Part shown: positions 59,429 through 64,000 of the stretch, piece after piece | How positions within the stretch are numbered: the stretch's first letter is position 1 | How the letters are laid out: the number at the start of each line of letters is the position of its first letter | NCBI GenBank assembly: GCA_019914945.1 | Contig: CM034108.1 | Span: 2,490,001 to 2,554,000 of the forward strand | Reading direction: 5' to 3' | From: Typha latifolia | Lineage: Eukaryota; Streptophyta; Magnoliopsida; Poales; Typhaceae | Length of the DNA stretch: 64,000 nt | The notes under the pieces: generated by a model | Databases searched by the model: none | Told to the model about the DNA's origin: nothing | The model's input: only the letters and a program-made list of their open reading frames with translations | Position numbers and translations under genes: made by a program

Positions 59429-60931
59429 GAGGAAACTCACATAATGATCCTTAGAGGAATACGGAGTTTTCCACAGTGGTACGCTTCCACCAGGGTATCG
59501 ATCACACCAACCTTGCAATCTTCTCAGTTATCTTTTCATTATCTTTGATCTCTTCTTCTTCTTCTTGATTGGCTCTTCTTGATCTTGTTATTGGTTCCCA
59601 GGAATTGATAGACGCTCACCGGAATGTAACACTCATAGGAACTGACAGTCGTATGCGCTGCCTCTCATTTTATCTCATCATTGCTGAGATATTTGATCTG
59701 GGTGGGTCTTTTTTCTTATTTGGCATCATTCTTGTTCTTTCTGTACATATCTCCAGTTGCAATTACGGTCATCAGAGTGGCAGAGCATCTACAGAGGAAC
59801 AATGTAGCTCGAAAGATCAGTAAGCTCTTTTTTCTTTTAATTTTTTGATTTGCTTTTGCCTTAGTTTCTCTATTTTAATCCAATTCTTGCACCTTAAGCA
59901 GATATAAATGTAGGTATTTGGAGAGACTTCCCCCAGGTCTAAAACCTCATCCTTCTTCTTCTTCTCCTCTTCCATGAACCCTTCGGTCTTTCATTTTGAT
60001 CCCTTGTTTCAGATCACAATACGGATGAGTACAAGGGAAGAGCCTCAACCATTACTAGCCGAGAAGAAAACGATGGATCGAGTAATCTTTGTTGAAAGAG
60101 GGACTCATTTGCATGAAGCTTACGTACTCCTCTTTCTTCCCTCCAATTCCATTTTCTTTTCTTATCCAAACTAGCCATTAGTATTAATTAATTTGGTCTA
60201 ATTCTATGTTGTTCATTAATCTGCAGCTTGCTCTGATTCCAGCGAAACGTGTAATGCTTGTTGCATGTGGCTCTGGTATTAAATAATTTAATTACCTCAA
60301 TAAATTGTTTCATTTTAAGCACTACCTAATTTTAGACATTATCCAGTCATTCTAAAGCTCATCAACATAGTCAAATCTCTGCAAGATCTGAACGTGGGAA
60401 GAAAGATTTGTAAGCAATACGCAACAATTTATAAGAATTTCTCATGTTTTGGAATTTAGAAGAATATGTATGAATTAATGGTGAGAACGCAATATGCCAT
60501 GCAGCTATCTCCACCTCCAGTAATGAGCCACGCGGGCACACCCGGGTCCGTTGTCTTTTCTTCAACTTCCTAGATTTTACCCTCCAAAACTTCGTCACTC
60601 AATGAGCAGTACTACTTGAGAGTTTTTGCAGATGGTCGTAGTGATGCAAGGGATACAAACATCCTATGAACCGGAGCCAAACATGAGCGTTTTTGCAGCA
60701 CCTCAATGGCCAACTTGGCCTCGTAGCTGCTCAGCAATTGGCATACGTCTCTCTCTCCTCTCTCTCCTCTATCTCTCTAGACTCATAATAACAAAGCTAT
60801 TGTGTTCCTCTGCAGTTCCTCGCAACAGCCGTATTGATGCATGGCCAGAGGTTGGCCAAGTTGCTCAGCTGCCATTCTTGCCGCTGCCGCAACAAGTGGA
60901 AGCGTCAGGGCGCCGCCGCTTGTCGACCTGA
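59426..60931 (+). CDS. Alba-like nucleic-acid-binding protein, tandem copy 1
   Basis: Eight exons: 59426-59494, 59602-59650, 59757-59819, 59902-59936, 60013-60123, 60227-60259, 60632-60746, 60816-60931; phases agree, 196 aa. Residues about 5-75 resemble the small Alba fold (IMILRG strand, a helix with FPQWYASTRELID, NVTLIGTDSLAITVIRVAEHLQRNN, then RKI). Alba proteins bind RNA or DNA as dimers. The C-terminal part (RVMLMVVVMQGIQ, then Pro- and Trp-containing sequence ending GRRRLST) has no assigned function. The donor of exon 6 is uncertain: GTTGCA after 60259 keeps the frame, whereas the more attractive GTATTA after 60275 would give an early stop. Family assignment is by pattern only; an orphan family is possible. 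Confidence 0.5.
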
Positions 60932-60934
60932 AGG

Positions 60935-61340
60935 ATTTGAGATAACTGTTTGCTTCTTCTGCTAAGAGGACTGCTGCTTGTAAAAGACGATCATGCTTGT
61001 ATTCTGGAGATATTGGTACATTTGTTCTCTAGTTTAGACAACTTTACAAACATGTGGTATGCGATTTTGTGCATGTCATGATGTCTGCGTCTTTGTGATC
61101 TCATGTTAATGGGCTGTAGTTATTGGATCAAACCCAGATAATTACTACACTAACTAATCTTAGCCAATATTTTCACTTTTACCCTACTGTAAAATAAATA
61201 ATTAAGCTACAAGGAAAATATGGCGTGATTAATACTAACCATCTTTTCCCACGCATATTTCGTTCTTAATCTTGGCACGTAGGATATTTGTTCATCCACA
61301 AATTATGGGGTACATATTCTGAGTAAACCCCTTTTAGTTG
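60935..61340. other. Spacer between the Alba-like genes
   Basis: Begins with the 3' UTR of gene 1 (CATGTCATGATGTCTGCGTC at 61072), which recurs after gene 2 at 63928. It ends with the gene 2 core promoter: CTCCTATTTAAAGGCC at about 61343, nearly identical to the gene 1 core promoter at 59238. A single TGGGCT is present (61114); the gene 1 Site II cluster is not repeated. Confidence 0.6.
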
Positions 61341-61408
61341 CTCCTATTTAAAGGCCACTAAGTACTGTTATAACCGCCTCCAACGGAAATAACCACCTAC
61401 GCCCAACA

Positions 61409-61567
61409 GTCTTCCTCCTCCTCCTCCTCCTCCTCCTCTCCTTCTTCTTCTTCTCTCCTTCTTCTTCTTCTTCTTCTTCTTCTTCTTCTTCTTCTTCTTC
61501 TTCTTCTTCTTCTTCTTCTTCTTCTTCTTCTTCTTCTTCAATTAGAGAAAGGGAGAGAGAGAGAGAG
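61409..61567. repeat. (TCC)n(CTT)n(GA)n leader microsatellite of Alba-like gene 2
   Basis: TCC units, then more than 25 CTT/TTC units (61440-61540), then AATTAGAGAAAGG and a short (GA)n run up to the base before ATG 61568. Confidence 0.97.
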
Positions 61568-63418
61568 ATGGCAGCGCAGCAAAAGATTTACGAGTATACT
61601 ATCTATCACTGCACCGCGAACCAACTTCAAGAGATATTCGACAATATTAGGGTATCATTAGCCTTCTAGTCTTCTGAATTTTAGGAGCATTACTTCTTCT
61701 TTTCTTGGTTGGATTAATTCGATTCGTCTCAACATTTCTCTTTTGTCATTGTTTGTTCGCAGTTTATCTTACTACGTCTCGATAATCTACTCATCGTATC
61801 CTACGGCGATTGTATTGCTCTCTTAACCTCCTCCTCCTCCTCCTCTTACTTATCTTTAATTTCTTGAAATGGCCCAAGATCGAGATCTTGGTTTATTTTT
61901 ATACATTTCTATCGTTTATTTGTCTACACAAACCTCTAGGTATTACTCTGGTGATCGATTTGGCAGAGCAGCTCCAGAGGTTCCAAATTGCACGCAAGAT
62001 TCGTAAGAAACTTTTCAATTGACACCCTCATTTACGTTAAATATGTCCATGTTAGTTTACATGCATGAACTGTAAGCCAATCAATCATGCAGGGGTTGAT
62101 TTGAGCCTTAATTTTTTTGGCCAGAATGCAATCCCCAAGGTATTGTAAAGAATTAAGTACATGATTTCCTTGTGTTTCATTAACGCCTGCTATCTAATTA
62201 ATATCTTTATTTTCAGGTCATGATATTGATGTCAAGGGTCATGACTCCAGAAATACCGCTCAATATGCCGCCGAATTTTTTGATAGTCATCGATCCTTTC
62301 ATCAATTCATTTCAAGAAGCTTGTGTATTCATATATACACACACACATATATATATATATATATATCTCCCTTTCAATTCCTTCTCCTTTTCTTTTCCAA
62401 TTACTAATCAGATCTGCTCTTCTTTGCTGTTCATTAAATTGCAGTGTGCCCTGGCGCGCGGGAAGATTCTACAGCTTGTTGCATATGGAGATAGTATAAC
62501 ATATTACTCTGTGGCTCTCTAAGATCAAACTAATAACTATAAAAGGAGTTTAATTACTAGATCTGGCTTCACTCAGGCATTCCTTACCTCGTTTTCTTAT
62601 TTGGGATCCTGCGGCAATTCGACTTTATAACAAGGATTTGTAAGGATCCATTTTGAACTTTGAACTGGCTAAGTTATGTTAAAAGAAACCCAAATAATTA
62701 TATCTGCTCTGGTTTCATGCATGCATGCAGCTATTTTGACGTCGAACGACGAACGGACTCCCTGGGTCATTTCCCCCTAGCCTTCTACTTTTTGTTGTTT
62801 GTTTGTTTATATTTGCATCCCATGGTTGTTATGTATTGATTTTGTATTTGATTGCAGATGGAAATAGTGATGCAGGGAGTAATTCCATTGCAGCTCGATC
62901 CACCTCATAATGTCGGCCTACAATATTGTACATCTCTCTCTAGAATCATATCAATATATATAGTTTCTCTTTGCCTATCTAACCCTCCAAAATTTCTTAT
63001 TTGCATGTGTACTCTTTAAAATATATAGTTTTTTTTTGTTACGTGGATGTCCCTATGGTTACTTTCTTTTTGACACTTATAGGATAATATATAAAGATTA
63101 AATGCTTTATAGATGCAAAAAATGACCTCCCATATATGCAGGCCTACTTCAACGACAGCAGCATGCATCAGATACGTTTCATCGCTTCGGCATTCCTCCC
63201 CATGTTCCAGGCTACAATTTGCCTCCTCAAGTTGTCCAATTTGGTAAATCTTTCTCTCTAGACTCCTTAGGAAGCCATATAATCGCTTATGTTCGTATTT
63301 GATATTTGATATATATAATCATGCAATAACGATCGAGCATGTCGTTGCCTTGGGCCCTCTTCCCCCCTGGATTCTAGGCCGCAGTTTGCCTCCTCCAGTT
63401 AACCAAAGTGGTACGTAC

Positions 63419-63487
<69 letters not shown>

Positions 63488-63845
63488 ATCTTTAAGAAGC
63501 CTTGCTTATGTACGTATTTGATCATCCAATGACGAGCATGCAGTTGCCATGAACGCGCAAATCCAAGAGGATCATCAGCAATTGCAAAATGGTATCCCTC
63601 TCTCCCTGGCCTCATAAAATATTTGCTTTCATAGGCAATTCCGCAAGCATGTTGTATGCGTCTTTGTGGTCTGAAGTCGGTGTGGCTAGAGTGACCCTGG
63701 TCGTCCGACTTCAGCTGCAGGTGCTAGTAACAGTCGTGTCCTTGAATGGCTAGAGGACCAAACTCAGCTGTCACTATTGCCGCCGTCCGGAACGAGCCGA
63801 AGCAGCGGCTCTCCGCCGCTTGTCGACGTGAAAGATTTGGGATAA
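61568..63845 (+). CDS. Alba-like nucleic-acid-binding protein, tandem copy 2 (longer C-terminus)
   Basis: Ten exons: 61568-61651, 61763-61811, 61940-62002, 62093-62139, 62217-62324, 62445-62477, 62858-62927, 63142-63243, 63544-63591, 63721-63845; phases agree, 242 aa. Exons 1-7 and the last exon match copy 1 in size and phase (49 and 63 bp for exons 2 and 3; SNSRVLEWLEDQTQLSLLP against RNSRIDAWPEVGQVAQLPFLP). The Alba-like core reads YEYTIYHCTANQLQEIFDN, LLIVSYGDCITLVIDLAEQL, ARKI. Two extra exons add a Pro/Gln-rich stretch (GIPPHVPGYNLPPQVVQFG). A further exon-like unit at 63345-63410 keeps phase but lacks an AG acceptor. The final stop differs in frame from copy 1. The exon 6 donor is uncertain, as in copy 1. 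Confidence 0.45.
62336..62366. repeat. (AC)n(AT)n microsatellite in intron 5 of Alba-like gene 2
   Basis: ACACACACACATATATATATATAT run just after the exon 5 donor at 62325. Confidence 0.95.
63345..63410 (+). other. Exon-like unit without acceptor in Alba-like gene 2
   Basis: A 66-bp unit resembling the end of exon 8 (PPWILGRSLPPPVNQSG against PPHVPGYNLPPQVVQFG) with a GTACGT donor. Its expected acceptor reads GCATGTCG where the next exon has GCATGCAG. Inclusion or skipping would both keep the frame. It looks like a duplicated exon that lost its splice acceptor. Confidence 0.5.
63419..63485. repeat. (CT)n microsatellite at a donor site
   Basis: About 33 uninterrupted CT units starting eight bases after the donor of the exon-like unit at 63410. 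Confidence 0.98.
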
Positions 63846-64000
63846 ATGCTTTTCTCTGTTTGAGTCTTCTTCTGCTAAGAGCTGCTGCTTGTATACAATT
63901 TTACAAACACGTGATATGCAATTTTGTACATGTCATGATGTCTGCGTCGTTGTGATCTGATGTTAAATGGGCTGTTTTATTGGATCAAGATCCGACCAAT

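Noticed and set aside
62220..62522. Continuous 100-codon frame through exon 5, intron 5 and exon 6 of Alba-like gene 2
   Set aside because: It reads through a GT donor, an (AC)n(AT)n tract and an AG acceptor; the homologous gene 1 has the same exon borders.
63319..63615. Minus-strand frame with poly Glu-Arg
   Set aside because: Produced by the (CT)n microsatellite at 63419-63485.

Overview
This is plant nuclear DNA: multi-exon genes with GT..AG introns, AT-rich spacers, long (GA)n/(CTT)n tracts in 5' leaders, and an LTR retrotransposon primed by initiator tRNA-Met. GC-rich, alanine-rich first exons followed by AT-rich gene bodies suggest a non-grass monocot, but that is inference. I assembled gene models by hand from splice-site phase and recalled family similarity; no database search was possible.

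Layout. (1) 1-657: unidentified exon-like pieces, plus strand. (2) 622-29080: an imperfect tandem duplication of about 9 kb carrying a peroxisomal acyl-activating enzyme (AAE17/AAE18 type, C-terminal SKL) on the minus strand. Copy A (8972-1497) is open over 14 exons (735 aa). Copy B (28856-11076) has a stop in exon 3, and its first intron has grown to 13 kb. Intron 1 of both copies holds a fold-back-like element with arms of about 310 bp and a palindromically ordered set of internal repeats. In copy B a 9.6-kb Copia-type retrotransposon (16017-25616, target duplication AAGAG) sits in one arm and an 828-bp insertion in the other. A hAT-like element with a perfect 8-bp target duplication lies between the gene copies. 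(3) 43695-31172, minus strand: a 15-exon CPSF-A/DDB1/SF3b-130 family gene (1355 aa). (4) 47477-48854, plus: a SOSEKI (DUF966) polarity gene, 6 exons. (5) 49636-49439, minus: ribosomal protein eS28 with a 5'-UTR intron. (6) 52627-53391, plus: a single-exon AP2/ERF factor of the RAP2-11/ERN-like group. (7) 56793-54457, minus: a TUA1-class alpha-tubulin (450 aa). (8) 59426-63845, plus: a tandem pair of small multi-exon genes whose products look like Alba nucleic-acid-binding proteins.

The genes do not form a pathway; this is an ordinary gene-island and repeat mosaic. The most unusual part is the Copia element. Its gag-pol is decayed, but after pol it keeps an open extra reading frame resembling the 'putative plant transposon protein' domain. 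The palindrome GTTCGAAC is packed into both LTRs and appears again just upstream of that extra frame. The duplicated AAE genes also show complementary decay and a gene-conversion-like tract.
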